This document shows positions 1 to 11,161 of a DNA stretch of 64,000 nucleotides, piece after piece. Position numbers and translations under genes: made by a program. The stretch covers positions 2,232,001 through 2,296,000 of the forward strand of contig JAHQRK010000003.1 of the NCBI GenBank assembly GCA_019828595.1, in the 5' to 3' direction. Source of the stretch: Aphanomyces cochlioides. Taxonomy: Eukaryota > Oomycota > Saprolegniomycetes > Saprolegniales > Verrucalvaceae. Under the pieces are notes generated by a model. The model worked only from the letters and a program-made list of their open reading frames with translations. It was not told where the DNA came from and ran no database searches. Numbering within the stretch: the first letter of the stretch is position 1; every line of letters begins with the position of its first letter.

Positions 1-1449
1 ACAATGACCAGTCAAATCAAGACATTGTCGACAAATCCGTTGCTCAAGGAAATGGCGCTGTTGATCCTCCTACCGCGGCAGACAAAATACAAGGCGATCA
101 AGAGCAACAAAACGCTGAAAAGGCCAATCCATGGACGCAAAAGACTCCCGGCAAGGATTCAGCTTCGTCCAAGAAAGATTCCAAGCAAGGCAATGCCCCC
201 AAAGGCGCGAAACATCGCAACACTGGTGCTCATGCTATTGCCGATGACGATATTGCGCGATGCGAGGCCATGGCGGACGCATTCTACAAAGACTCTGGTG
301 ACATGGACGCCTTCATTGAAAACATTTTGCTCACCCCCCAGTCCCAAGTGTACGAGCTCACAGTCAAGTTGGGCGAAGGCTACAAGGACTGGTCCGAAAA
401 AGTCATCTGCGATCAATTTGTCAAGGAAAATCCTGGTTCGTTATGGGGCTCCAAATTTCCGAACATTTTGATCCACAAGAAGAACCCACAGACCATTGTG
501 ATCTCAAGTTACAACTTGTCTACGTGCGTGGAAATGGGAGGCACAACGTTTCGACTTGGTGGCAAAGACTTCCTGGTTCCCAAGTACTCGCGTTATGGCA
601 ACAACTACTACGTTACGTTCAACAAGGTCAGTCACCCTTCGATGGCCAAGGCGATTGTCAAGAAAATGGCTGCATTGACCAAGTCAGTGATAGCAGCATT
701 CAACCCTACTGCTGGTCAGAACATCAAGTCGCCGCATTTGAGAGTCATTTTCAAGTCACCTGCGCCTCCTGCAGTGCTGGTGCCAAAATCCGGCGACGCA
801 CTACGCGAAATCACCATTACGGATCCGTCGGGTCAGCCTTTTGTCGTCGTGTTTCAGCACAAGATCGCTGCTCTGAACAAGACATTGCCTCCGTCGATTG
901 TTTCACGACGTGCAGAGGCCAAGGCTGAAAAAGCGAAGGCAAAAGCGGCCAAGGCAGCGGCAAAATCTCCTCCGTCAGGAGAGAAAGAACCTGAACATGA
1001 TGGAGACGATCATGACCAAGACCCTGGAACAAATGCGGAAGGCGAGGCCGACTCAACTGAGGCATCTGGAGATCGTCAAGATGAACAACCACAGCCAACA
1101 GCTCCTTCTCATGGCTCTGATGTCGATATGTCTGGTGACAGCGATCCCCCTAACAACAATGGACAAGACAAACAACAAGAAGATGTGGAAATGTCTACCA
1201 ACGAATCGCCCGCTCTTGCTCCACCAAGTGAGCAGCCCAAAAACTCGCTGGACCTTCAATTGGTAACGGGCTACCGGTCTGGACCAGCTCCAAAACGTAC
1301 TTTGCCTTCGTCCCCACGTTTGGATCCCCTGCCGACATCCAACCGTTTTCATATCCTCGAAGAAGACGACGTGGAACTCTCCTTTGAAGACTTTGCAGTG
1401 CCTCGAATTGTATTGGAAGATTCAAGTGCGCCACGCCCGAAAAAGACAA
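1..1449 (+). mobile_element. LINE copy A, internal ORF1 fragment
   Basis: This is the plus-strand part of a LINE whose 5' end lies outside the window. It covers ORF1 from about residue 304 to the RPKKTK motif (about residue 790). At 1447-1450 it breaks off and is followed by copy B, which restarts at an earlier ORF1 position in the same orientation. The breakpoint shows only 2-3 nt of ambiguity (AA). Its 3' remainder is not found in the window. Confidence 0.85.
3..1449 (+). pseudogene. ORF1 (gag-like protein), partial, copy A
   Basis: The reading frame starting at base 3 is open throughout and matches ORF1 of the intact copies (for example 43428-46466) nearly residue for residue. It carries the acidic Gln/Asn/Asp-rich segment, the conserved globular-looking block containing YGNNYYVTFNK and HLRVIFKS, the Lys/Ala-rich stretch (AEKAKAKAAK) and the start of the C-terminal part. 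The first ~303 residues and the last ~220 are absent. The break at about 1450 is an insertion junction, not a point mutation. No enzymatic motif is visible. The protein is taken to be an RNA-binding gag-like factor by position in the element, which is inference. The fragment is unlikely to be expressed as a functional protein. Confidence 0.8.
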
Positions 1450-1684
1450 AAGTCGCCGCATTTGAGAGTCATTTTCAAGTCGTCTGCGCCTCCTGCAGTG
1501 CTGGTGCCAAAATCCGGCGACGCACTACGCGAAATCACCATTACGGATCCGTCGGGTCAGCCTTTTGTCGTCGTGTTTCAGCACAAGATCGCTGCTCTGA
1601 ACAAGACATTGCCTCCGTCGATTGTTTCACGACGTGCAGAGGCCAAGGCTGAAAAAGCGAAGGCAAAAGCGGCCAAGGCAGCGG
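1450..1684 (+). mobile_element. LINE copy B, ORF1 fragment (residues ~546-623)
   Basis: This plus-strand fragment begins in the ORF1 codons for SPHLRVIFKSSAPP and ends at GCAGCGG, where the 3' terminus of copy C (TTAAATGAG on the plus strand) is attached. B repeats sequence already present in A (compare 731-960), so it is a second, 5'-truncated copy placed inside A. The final GG (1683-1684) belongs to the B coding sequence and is the junction dinucleotide seen at every other 3' end in the window. A short open frame covers it but it has no start or stop of its own. Confidence 0.8.
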
Positions 1685-1830
1685 TTAAATGAGTTGTATT
1701 AACCTTATTTTTGAGCAAAGGCCCTAATGACTTACTAATTTGCCTCGTACTGTATAAATAGAACTTGGAAAACAGAATATGGCAAAGTGGTCATTGAACA
1801 GGAGATGAAGTGGTGAGCCGTCATGCTCAC

Positions 1831-4800
1831 TCATGAAACGACGCTGTTAGGAATGATGTGTTGACGTAACCAGGGATCCGAAGATAGATGCTTGAGCACA
1901 TTGAATACCTTGGTGTATCCCTTCTTGAGAGGGAGATCAACCAGGAGCTGTTGTAGATGTAGCTTGATCAAAGAGGCAGCATGAATGGCAGCTTCCATCG
2001 GACTCTTCGCTGTGAGGTCGGGTCGAAAGGTGCGATCGGCACGTTGGAGCCATATTTGATAATACACTCAGGCTCGGACAATCGGCCAGATCTTCAGATA
2101 GCCACGGATGTAGTATCCATCGGACGGCTTGGGCGTCTCGTAGAACATTTCCAGACACGTGGACGGAAAGGAACACTCGAGCAGTCGCTGGATTGTCTTG
2201 AAGGAATACCAAACAGATTGACCATATCCACAAGAGAACAGGAAATGCTCGTACGTCTCATTGACACGACAGAAGACACACGTCGGCTTGGGGTCTTGGT
2301 ACTGAAACAGATATTGCATGGCGTTGGCGCGGAGAAGGGTCTTGAAAATGAACTCTCCATATCGAGGGAGAATGTGGTCGGGTTGGAGGAAGGCGGCAAG
2401 TTGGGTAAGGCGCTTGGGGTCTTCATAAAAGTTGGATGGCAGGTTGAGATGCTTGGTAGGAAGAATGGACGAGCTGACAGCTGGAGAAGCTCTGATCTTA
2501 GCCGATTTCGAAGTCGCAAGCGCCAACAAGATCGGACTCGAGTCAGGGTGTATCATCCAGTGCCATTCCATCCATTCAGAGCTTGGCGTCGGCAAGTGGA
2601 ACACGGGAGCATCCTCTTCAGAAACAATCTCAAACAATCGTGATAACTTGGTCACCAAGATTGAGATCCATTGTTTCGTTGGAGGGACAAAATTGGCTTG
2701 GCGGCAGGCACGGTTGATTTTGTCGAACAAGATCGAAGCTGGCCAAACTCGCTGACACGGAGTCAACAAATGCGACAACTTCGTGATGTGAAGCGAAGCC
2801 AATATATTGGCTTGGTCTTGCGTCGATGTAGAGCACTGATCGTATAGGTCTTCGAGTCCAGGCAGATACGAGTTGTGCCAAAGGGGAACATCCAAAGATG
2901 AGATGTGATTTGGACAGCCGTACGGAGTCCAGCGGGATTCAAACCAGCTACTCAATAAGGCTTTCCACATTGGAGTGATATTGGGATTCTTGTACAGTTG
3001 TCTGATGAATGCAGAAGAGCCATTTGCCAAGAGGAGATCTCGGGGGGAACCCCATGGATGAAAAGCCTTCTCGAGGAGAGTATAGCCCGGCGTAATCCAG
3101 GCGGACATGGCAGACTTGCGGGGGGGGGTGGTGATGGCTTGAATGCATCTGATCATGACAGAGCGGTTGTGTTGTTGCCATAAAGCAAGTGCATGGTGCA
3201 GGCCTAAGCCACCGGACTTCTTCGGCATGAATAGGATCTCCTTTTTGATCAAACGGAGGCCATGGACAGAGGAGGATGGGTTGATTTCTTCACCATGCAT
3301 AAATTGAAGCATGGCCTTGTCGATCTTTTTGGCCAGGTCTTTGTCGGCAGGGACAAAAGCCAGTTGGTACCATAACACAGGCAGACATATGCTGTGCAGG
3401 ATAGTGACTTTTCCGGCCATGGTTCGAGCCTTGTAGAGCCACAAAGACAAGCGAGCCACAAACTTCTCAAACACGTAATTGAAACGTGCCAATGGAGAAA
3501 GATTGGGCGCAACCAAGATACCAAGAGCCTTCACGGGACTGTCGGAAGTAACTTGTAGTGAGGCAAGGTTCCCATTCAACTGGCTGTAGGTCAGAATTTG
3601 GGTCTTGTCTACGTTGAGTCGGAAACCAGACTTGTCGCAAAAGGTTTGAACCAATGCAAGCTGCCGGTGGAGGCACGTCTCATTTGCCGCATAGAGTTGC
3701 GAGTCGTCGGCAAAGTAACTCCCAGTGTGGTAGCGATCCCCACACTTGATGCCATAGTTGGAGTGTTGCCGTAGGAGTTGGCACATCGGTTCCAAAGCGA
3801 TCACAAACAGAAGTGGCGACAGTGGATCACCTTGCAACACACCGCGTGAGATGTGAACTGGCTTGGACAAGAAGCCGTTCACCAAGATGCGAGACTTGCG
3901 GCCCGAGTACAGTACGCGAACCATGTCAACAAAGGTTTCGGGAAAGCCATAGTGACGGAGGACGCGGAGCAAGTACGCGTGGTCCACGCGATCAAAAGCT
4001 TTCTCAAAGTCAAGCAGTGCCACCATCGAGGACGGACTGTGTAGTTTGATGTGGTGCAGCATGTCATCCAGTCGTGCAATATTGGTTTGGATATTGCTTC
4101 GACGGATAAAGCCTTGCTGGTCCGGGTGGATGATGTGTCGAATGTGGCGCTGGAGTCGATAAGCCAGAATACTCGTCAGGATTTTCACATCCGTGTTGAG
4201 TAGGCTAATGGGCCGATAGTTCTTGGCTTGTGACTTGGGGCCTTTCTTGTGCAGCAACACCAGCGTACTGACAAGTTGCATGGGAGTCAAGCGAGGGTGA
4301 GAATGGAGCTGGTGTGTGAATAGCAGCTCCAATACCAACGACCACTTGTGAGGTGCAAGTTTGAGGACTTCGAATGGCAGAGCGTTGGGACCTGGCGCTG
4401 AGTTCGAACTGCTGTGTCGAATAGCATGATAGAACTCGTTGGCGCGCAAGGGAGCCGACAGCTCTTTCTGGGCTTGCTCTGGCAGTTGCTTGTGTCGAGT
4501 CAATGGGGTCAGAAATGACGACACTTCGTCTCCAGATCGCTGCACGTCGGGAGCTGCAAACAAGTCCTTGTAGTAGTCGACCAGGACGTCAGACATGCCT
4601 TGTTGATTGGAGACAACATTTCCATTGACATCCACCAACTCTTTGAAGACTGTCTTCTTCAAGGGGGTAGGGACAGGGGACATGAAGTGGAACTTGGACG
4701 AGCGCTCTGCTTTGTACAAGTGAAGTTGGAACGCCTGGTCTTGACGAAACTGCTTGTCTCGATCTTGCAGCTCGTGAATTTGCTTTTGAAGGTCTCGCAC

Positions 4801-5886
4801 TTGATCCACCAGCACTGAATCTTGACGCATGTTGGGGACTTGCAAAAGCGAAGCGATCTCGACAGCTAACTTCTTCAACGGCAGATGTTGTTTCTCCAAT
4901 CGTTGAGAATGGAATTCTTTGAGTTGGGAGCGGATATCATTGACCAGCATGTCGTAGGCCTTGGAGATATTGTGGAATGTTGGAGACTTGTCCAAAAATC
5001 GATCCAGACATCCATGAACAATCTCGGCCGCTCGTGGTAGACGAAGTAGCCAAGTTGGAGCTTTCCATGATCCAGAGCCATGGCGCAATGTTTGACGCTT
5101 TGTGGTGATACGACATGCCACGTGGTCAGCCTGTGGAACGTGTGGCATGTGCGTCGCCTTCCAATGACGAAGACCCGCCAAGGTGGACGAACAAAAGATG
5201 TAGTCAAGTCGGTTGGTGAGTGTGGGACTTGTGAAGGCTCGTGCCACGGGGTTTTGACGGCGAAACAGATCCACCAGAGACAAACTGTGCATCCATTGTT
5301 CCAGTTGAAGGGTGCCGGCCATGGTGGAGGTACTGGGTCTCAACGAATCCAAATCTTTGTTGAGAGTGCAGTTGAAATCTCCTCCAACAATGTGGAGCGC
5401 ATGTGGAGGAAAGTCGCGTGGCAATTCTTCGAAGTAACTTGCTCGTTCTTGGAAGGCTGCCGGCGCATAGATATTGTGGAGAACGACTGTCAGTGGACCC
5501 AGAGTACATCGCACTTGTAGATAACGACCACGAAGCACTGAGTTGTCATGAGGGACTTGAGTGGCGTTCTTCAAAGGAGAGTGAGGATGTATCAACGTAG
5601 CCAGACCTCCAGTGGCTGGCGACGTGGATACTTCAGGGTAAATAGGCTCTTCAAAGAACAAAGAGCCTTCGTGGTTTGTGATGCGTTGCCAATGGAACGC
5701 AACACGGTCGTGGAGACTTGGCGTGCGGAAACGGGTTTCTTGGATAAAGGAAACGTCGTGAACACTTGATAGTTTGTCGAGGATGTACCGATGACTGTTG
5801 GAGAAGCCATTGGTGTTGAGGGAGATGATTTGTGGGTCCCAGTCCACGAGTTCAGTTGGGACATCGGAGAAGTTGTTGTCACTCAT
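1831..5886 (-). pseudogene. ORF2 endonuclease-reverse transcriptase, nonsense mutation, copy C
   Basis: The frame has the full ORF2 length (4056 nt) and contains the APE-type endonuclease, RT with FADD, and the C-terminal zinc motif. It is interrupted by one nonsense change: the codon at 2068-2070 reads TGA where all other copies have TGC (Cys in the motif ACVYYQIW). This removes the last ~79 residues, downstream of the zinc motif. The catalytic residues of endonuclease and RT are intact, so a nearly full-length protein of 1272 aa could still be made. Whether it works is unknown. The start used is the ATG at 5886 (MSDNNFSD); the GTG one codon upstream is not needed. Confidence 0.85.
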
Positions 5887-5964
5887 CACGAGTACAGATG
5901 AAAATGAGTAGAATGGAGGGGTCAGAGGGGAGGTTGAAATGGATTGAAGCAGGGGATAGAAGCC

Positions 5965-6379
5965 TTAGAGTTGATCGTCCTCCAAATCGAGGGGATCAAT
6001 TTCGTCGGCGTTCATGGAGTGGTGAGCTTTGCTGCAGAGCTCGTCGATGTGGTAATTGTTGGTGATGCTTTTGAGCATCGAGATGGCCGACAAGACGGGA
6101 GCCGGCAAAGTGAACTTCTCGAGATTGTCGCTGAAGTTTTCGATCAAAGCAAACAGCGACCAGTCCGTCAAGCAGTTGGTGTCAGGCAATCTTGTTGCTT
6201 CTTGGTTCAATAGAACAGTCAGTGCCTCCGAGTTTGTGTAGAGGTCTGGGGCCCGATTTGAGAGGAATAAGTCAATCGTAGCAAGTGCAAAGAGGATGCG
6301 CTTGATCTCTGGTATGTCCGTGGTCAATTCTTCCAAGATTTCTGACGGGTGAATCTTGTATTGAGCCATGAAGTTGACG
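5965..6379 (-). pseudogene. ORF1 C-terminal fragment, copy C
   Basis: This holds the last ~137 codons of ORF1, from the NFMAQYKIHPSEIL region to the terminal DLEDDQL and TAA. The 5' part is missing because the copy is cut at 6379 and joined to inverted segment D. The end of this frame is a predicted helical, charged domain shared by all copies, with no recognised family. It has no start codon of its own and should be regarded as dead. Confidence 0.8.
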
Positions 6380-6466
6380 ACTCCCGAATTTGCCTCGTAC
6401 CCCTCAAGTCAGAAGTTATCAAGTGCCGCCGCGCTCAAAATGTCCAACGCCAACAGCTGTTCCGAG

Positions 6467-6491
6467 CTCCGTGAGACCAACACTCACGGAG
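6467..6491 (+). repeat. perfect 9-bp hairpin at the start of ORF1
   Basis: CTCCGTGAG pairs with CTCACGGAG across a 7-nt loop, 27 nt after the ORF1 start codon. The same hairpin is present in every copy that keeps its 5' end (for example 32486-32510 in J). It may act in the RNA, for example on translation or RNA recognition, but this is inference. Confidence 0.65.
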
Positions 6492-6693
6492 TCACCATCA
6501 TTCCAGGTATTGTATCACCTCACCCACTTTCGTCGTCCAATCAGGATGGCGGAAGTGGTGTGAGTAATGTCGCTACACCTAACCCTAGGGCCGAAGTGGA
6601 GGTCGAGTTCGACCCCAACAGCGTCTCTGGAGACCAATCTGCGTCTCGCTCCACCAGCGCTTCACCTGGTGCTCCACTCGCCGGAGTTCCAGG

Positions 6694-6728
6694 GGGGGTC
6701 AACCTCAGTGGGTCAGTGGTTGACCCCC
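6694..6728 (+). repeat. perfect 11-bp hairpin inside ORF1 5' region
   Basis: GGGGGTCAACC (6694-6704) is the exact reverse complement of GGTTGACCCCC (6718-6728), with a 13-nt loop. It lies in coding sequence. Its G run is also where copy J lost one G (see the frameshift there). Present in D, E, F, H, P and Q. Confidence 0.65.
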
Positions 6729-6815
6729 AGACCACTGTCGTTAACTTGTCTAGCGAAGCCCTCACTCAGGAGGGCGAACCACTGGGGCCTTGTGCCTGTG
6801 GTGGCTGCTTCCCTG

Positions 6816-6831
6816 GACTCCAATTGGAGTC
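6816..6831 (+). repeat. 16-bp perfect palindrome in ORF1
   Basis: GACTCCAATTGGAGTC reads the same on both strands. It lies in the codons for LQLES and is conserved in every copy that retains this part of ORF1. It may be a coincidence of coding, or part of the structured 5' region. Confidence 0.6.
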
Positions 6832-7027
6832 GATCCGCAGTGAAGGCGGCGAGAAAACGGGGTCCATGCCAGCCCTAGAGGTTAAATGAGTTGTATTAAC
6901 CTTATTTTTGAGCAAAGGCCCTAATGACTTACTAATTTGCATCGTACTGTATAAATAGAACTTGGAAAACAGAATATGGCAAAGTGGTCATTGAACAGGA
7001 GATGAAGTGGTGAGCCGTCATGCTCAC

Positions 7028-10000
7028 TCATGAAACGACGCTGTCAGGAATGATGTGTTGACGTAACCAAGGGTCCGAAGATAGATGCTTGAGCACATTG
7101 AATACCTTGGTGTATCCCTTCTTGAGAGGGAGATCAACCAGGAGCTGTTGTAGATGTAGCTTGATCAAAGAGGCAGCATGAATGGCAACTTCCATCGGAC
7201 TCTTCGCTGTGAGGTCGGGTCGAAAGGTGCGATCGGCACGTTGGAGCCATATTTGATAATACACGCAGGCTCGGACAATCGGCCAGATCTTCAGATAGCC
7301 ACGGATGTAGTATCCATCGGACGGCTTGGGCGTCTCGTAGAACATTTCCAGACACGTGGACGGAAAGGAACACTCGAGCAGTCGCTGGATTGTCTTGAAG
7401 GAATACCAAACAGATTGACCATATCCACAAGAGAACAGGAAATGCTCGTACGTCTCATTGACACGACAGAAGACACACGTCGGCTTGGGGTCTTGGTACT
7501 GAAACAGATATTGCATGGCGTTGGCGCGGAGAAGGGTCTTGAAAATGAACTCTCCATATCGAGGGAGAATGTGGTCGGGTTGGAGGAAGGCGGCAAGTTG
7601 GGTAAGGCGCTTGGGGTCTTCGTAAAAGTTGGATGGCAGGTTGAGATGCTTGGTAGGAAGAATGGACGAGCTGACAGCTGGAGAAGCTCTGATCTTAGCC
7701 GATTTCGAAGTCGCAAGCGCCAACAAGATCGGACTCGAGTCAGGGTGAATCATCCAGTGACATTCCATCCATTCAGAGCTAGGCGTCGGCAAGTGGAACA
7801 CGGGAGCATCCTCTTCAGAAACAATCTCAAACAATCGTGATAACTTGGTCACCAAGATTGAGATCCATTGTTTCGTTGGAGGGACAAAATTGGCTTGGCG
7901 GCAGGCACGGTTGATTTTGTCGAACAAGATCGAAGCTGGCCAAACTCGCTGACACGGAGTCAACAAATGCGACAACTTCGTGATGTGAAGCGAAGCCAAT
8001 ATATTGGCTTGGTCTTGCGTCGATGTAGAGCACTGATCGTATAGGTCTTCGAGTCCAGGCAGATACGAGTTGTACCAAAGGGGAACATCCAAAGATGAGA
8101 TGTGATTTGGACAGCCGTACGGAGTCCAGCGGGATTCAAACCAGCTACTCAATAAGGCTTTCCACATTGGAGTGATATTGGGATTCTTGTACAGTTGTCT
8201 GATGAATGCAGAAGAGCCATTTGCCAAGAGGAGATCTCGGGGGGAACCCCATGGATGAAAAGCCTTCTCGAGGAGAGTATAGCCCGGCGTAATCCAGGCG
8301 GACATGGCAGACTTGCGGGGTGGGGTGGTGATGGCTTGAATGCATCTGATCATGACAGAGCGGTTGTGTTGTTGCCATAAAGCAAGTGCATGGTGCAGGC
8401 CTAAGCCACCGGACTTCTTCGGCATGAATAGGATCTCCTTTTTGATCAAACGGAGGCCATGGACAGAGGAGGATGGGTTGATTTCTTCACCATGCATAAA
8501 TTGAAGCATGGCCTTGTCGATCTTTTTGGCCAGGTCTTTGTCGGCAGGGACAAAAGCCAGTTGGTACCATAACACAGGCAGACATATGCTGTGCAGGATA
8601 GTGACTTTTCCGGCCATGGTTCGAGCCTTGTAGAGCCACAAAGACAAGCGAGCCACAAACTTCTCAAACACGTAATTGAAACGTGCCAATGGAGAAAGAT
8701 TGGGCGCAACCAAGATACCAAGAGCCTTCACGGGACTGTCGGAAGTAACTTGTAGTGAGGCAAGGTTCCCATTCAACTGGCTGTAGGTCAGAATTTGGGT
8801 CTTGTCTACGTTGAGTCGGAAACCAGACTTGTCGCAAAAGGTTTGAACCAATGCAAGCTGCCGGTGGAGGCACGTCTCATTTGCCGCATAGAGTTGCGAG
8901 TCGTCGGCAAAGTAACTCCCAGTGTGGTAGCGATCCCCACACTTGATGCCATAGTTGGAGTGTTGCCGTAGGAGTTGGCACATCGGTTCCAAAGCGATCA
9001 CAAACAGAAGTGGCGACAGTGGATCACCTTGCAACACACCGCGTGAGATGTGAACTGGCTTGGACAAGAAGCCGTTCACCAAGATGCGAGACTTGCGGCC
9101 CGAGTACAGTACGCGAACCATGTCAACAAAGGTTTCGGGAAAGCCATAGTGACGGAGGACGCGGAGCAAGTACGCGTGGTCCACGCGATCAAAAGCTTTC
9201 TCAAAGTCAAGCAGTGCCACCATCGAGGACGGACTGTGTAGTTTGATGTGGTGCAGCATGTCATCCAGTCGTGCAATATTGGTTTGGATATTGCTTCGAC
9301 GGATAAAGCCTTGCTGGTCCGGGTGGATGATGTGTCGAATGTGGCGCTGGAGTCGATAAGCCAGAATACTCGTCAGGATTTTCACATCCGTGTTGAGTAG
9401 GCTAATGGGCCGATAGTTCTTGGCTTGTGACTTGGGGCCTTTCTTGTGCAGCAACACCAGCGTACTGACAAGTTGCATGGGAGTCAAGCGAGGGTGAGAA
9501 TGGAGCTGGTGTGTGAATAGCAGCTCCAATACCAACGACCACTTGTGAGGTGCAAGTTTGAGGACTTCGAATGGCAGAGCGTTGGGACCTGGCGCTGAGT
9601 TCGAACTGCTGTGTCGAATAGCATGATAGAACTCGTTGGCGCGCAAGGGAGCCGACAGCTCTTTCTGGGCTTGCTCTGGCAGTTGCTTGTGTCGAGTCAA
9701 TGGGGTCAGAAATGACGACACTTCGTCTCCAGATCGCTGCACCTCGGGAGCTGCAAACAAGTCCTTGTAGTAGTCGACCAGGACGTCAGACATGCCTTGT
9801 TGATTGGAGACAACATTTCCATTGACATCCACCAACTCTTTGAAGACTGTCTTCTTCAAGGGGGTAGGGACAGGGGACATGAAGTGGAACTTGGACGAGC
9901 GCTCTGCTTTGTACAAGTGAAGTTGGAACGCCTGGTCTTGACGAAACTGCTTGTCTCGATCTTGCAGCTCGTGAATTTGCTTTTGAAGGTCTCGCACTCG

Positions 10001-11083
10001 ATCCACCAGCACTGAATCTTGACGCATGTTGGGGACTTGCAAAAGCGAAGCGATCACGACAGCTAACTTCTTCAACGGCAGACGTTGTTTCTCCAATCGT
10101 TGAGAATGGAATTCTTTGAGTTGGGAGCGGATATCATTGACCAGCATGTCGTAGGCCTTGGAGATATTGTGGAATGTTGGAGACTTGTCCAAAAATCGAT
10201 CCAGACATCCATGAACAATCTCGGCCGCTCGTGGTAGACGAAGTAGCCAAGTTGGAGCTTTCCATGATCCAGAGCCATGGCGCAATGTTTGACGCTTTGA
10301 GATGATACGACAAGCCACGTGGTCAGCCTGTGGAACGTGTGGCATGTGCGTCGCCTTCCAATGACGAAGACCCGCCAAGGTGGACGAACAAAAGATGTAG
10401 TCGAGTCGGTTGGTGAGTGTGGGACTTGTGAAGGCTCGTGCCACGGGGTTTTGACGGCGAAACAGATCCACCAGAGACAAACTGTGCATCCATTGTTCCA
10501 GTTGAAGGGTGCCGGCCATGGTGGAGGTACTGGGTCTCAACGAATCCAAATCTTTGTTGAGAGTGCAGTTGAAATCTCCTCCAACAATGTGGAGCGCATG
10601 TGGAGGAAAGTCGCGTGGCAATTCTTCGAAGTAACTTGCTCGTTCTTGGAAGGCTGCCGGCGCATAGATATTGTGGAGAACGACTGTCAGTGGACCCAGA
10701 GTACATCGCACTTGTAGATAACGACCACGAAGCACTGAGTTGTCATGAGGGACTTGAGTGGCGTTCTTCAAAGGAGAGTGAGGATGTATCAACGTAGCCA
10801 GACCTCCAGTGGCTGGCGACGTGGATACTTCAGGGTAAATAGGCTCTTCAAAGAACAAAGAGCCTTCGTGGTTTGTGATGCGTTGCCAATGGAACGCAAC
10901 ACGGTCGTGGAGACTTGGCGTGCGGAAACGGGTTTCTTGGATAAAGGAAACGTCGTGAACACTTGATAGTTTGTCGAGGATGTACCGATGACTGTTGGAG
11001 AAGCCATTGGTGTTGAGGGAGATGATTTGTGGGTCCCAGTCCACGAGTTCAGTTGGGACATCGGAGAAGTTGTTGTCACTCAT
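7028..11083 (-). CDS. ORF2 endonuclease-reverse transcriptase, intact, copy E
   Basis: This open frame of 1351 codons starts at the ATG at 11083 and encodes the LINE replication enzyme, which nicks genomic DNA and reverse-transcribes the element RNA at the nick. An APE-like endonuclease fills residues ~18-260 (N24 in ISLNTNGF, E50 in FIQETRF, GGDFN with D170 and N172, ADH at 253-255). The RT follows (NYRPISLLN, LLDFEKAFD with D626, LQGDPLSPLLF, FADD at 725-728). A C-terminal zinc motif, Cx2Cx7Hx4C, spans residues 1202-1218 (zf-RVT type). The NYRPISLLNTDVKILTSILAYRL block is typical of the L1/Tx1 group. The ATG lies 78 nt after the ORF1 stop, in the same frame. This copy has V for E at one position after KKLAV. 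Confidence 0.93.
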   Translation of the reverse strand: MSDNNFSDVPTELVDWDPQIISLNTNGFSNSHRYILDKLSSVHDVSFIQETRFRTPSLHDRVAFHWQRITNHEGSLFFEEPIYPEVSTSPATGGLATLIHPHSPLKNATQVPHDNSVLRGRYLQVRCTLGPLTVVLHNIYAPAAFQERASYFEELPRDFPPHALHIVGGDFNCTLNKDLDSLRPSTSTMAGTLQLEQWMHSLSLVDLFRRQNPVARAFTSPTLTNRLDYIFCSSTLAGLRHWKATHMPHVPQADHVACRIISKRQTLRHGSGSWKAPTWLLRLPRAAEIVHGCLDRFLDKSPTFHNISKAYDMLVNDIRSQLKEFHSQRLEKQRLPLKKLAVVIASLLQVPNMRQDSVLVDRVRDLQKQIHELQDRDKQFRQDQAFQLHLYKAERSSKFHFMSPVPTPLKKTVFKELVDVNGNVVSNQQGMSDVLVDYYKDLFAAPEVQRSGDEVSSFLTPLTRHKQLPEQAQKELSAPLRANEFYHAIRHSSSNSAPGPNALPFEVLKLAPHKWSLVLELLFTHQLHSHPRLTPMQLVSTLVLLHKKGPKSQAKNYRPISLLNTDVKILTSILAYRLQRHIRHIIHPDQQGFIRRSNIQTNIARLDDMLHHIKLHSPSSMVALLDFEKAFDRVDHAYLLRVLRHYGFPETFVDMVRVLYSGRKSRILVNGFLSKPVHISRGVLQGDPLSPLLFVIALEPMCQLLRQHSNYGIKCGDRYHTGSYFADDSQLYAANETCLHRQLALVQTFCDKSGFRLNVDKTQILTYSQLNGNLASLQVTSDSPVKALGILVAPNLSPLARFNYVFEKFVARLSLWLYKARTMAGKVTILHSICLPVLWYQLAFVPADKDLAKKIDKAMLQFMHGEEINPSSSVHGLRLIKKEILFMPKKSGGLGLHHALALWQQHNRSVMIRCIQAITTPPRKSAMSAWITPGYTLLEKAFHPWGSPRDLLLANGSSAFIRQLYKNPNITPMWKALLSSWFESRWTPYGCPNHISSLDVPLWYNSYLPGLEDLYDQCSTSTQDQANILASLHITKLSHLLTPCQRVWPASILFDKINRACRQANFVPPTKQWISILVTKLSRLFEIVSEEDAPVFHLPTPSSEWMECHWMIHPDSSPILLALATSKSAKIRASPAVSSSILPTKHLNLPSNFYEDPKRLTQLAAFLQPDHILPRYGEFIFKTLLRANAMQYLFQYQDPKPTCVFCRVNETYEHFLFSCGYGQSVWYSFKTIQRLLECSFPSTCLEMFYETPKPSDGYYIRGYLKIWPIVRACVYYQIWLQRADRTFRPDLTAKSPMEVAIHAASLIKLHLQQLLVDLPLKKGYTKVFNVLKHLSSDPWLRQHIIPDSVVS

Positions 11084-11161
11084 CACGAGTACAGATGAAA
11101 ATGAGTAGAATGGAGGGGTCAGAGGGGAGGTTGAAATGGATTGAAGCAGGGGATAGAAGCC

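Larger units (their letters stand above)
1685..6379 (-). mobile_element. LINE copy C, 5'-truncated, with inverted 5' segment D
   Basis: The copy has a complete 3' UTR (1685-1830), the whole ORF2 span and the last ~137 codons of ORF1, then stops at 6379. There the sequence flips to the plus strand and starts exactly at the element's 5' terminus (D). This 3' segment | 5' end | inverted 5' segment order is what twin priming of L1-type elements produces, so C and D are probably one insertion (1685-6881). Confidence 0.85.
6380..6881 (+). mobile_element. inverted 5' end of a LINE (segment D)
   Basis: The segment begins at the element's 5' terminus (ACTCCCGAATTTGCC; other copies ACTTCCG), runs through the 61-nt leader and ORF1 codons 1-147, and ends at CCCTAGAGG. 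The 3' terminus of copy E is attached there. It is in inverted orientation next to copy C. The leader lacks one A compared with other copies (AAGTCAGAAG), which does not touch ORF1. Confidence 0.85.
6440..6881 (+). pseudogene. ORF1 N-terminal fragment, segment D
   Basis: The start ATG at 6440 (MSNANSCSELRE) opens 147 codons of the ORF1 N-terminus, ending at SMPALE where copy E interrupts. The N-terminal region is low in complexity (Ser, Pro, Gly, Asn, Val) and looks disordered. Its nucleotide sequence holds several perfect inverted repeats (see the hairpin entries). The truncation comes from insertion of the next unit after GG at 6880-6881. Confidence 0.8.

Noticed and set aside
6380..6440. 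A self-cleaving HDV-like ribozyme at the 5' end, as in R2 and some other LINEs
   Set aside because: The leader is only 61 nt and does not begin with the expected G-rich P1 strand; I could not draw the double pseudoknot.
6576..6592. Telomere-like CCTAACCCTAGGG in ORF1
   Set aside because: It is a single short match within the codons for TPNPRAE, present once per copy. It is not a repeat array and gives no evidence for a telomere.
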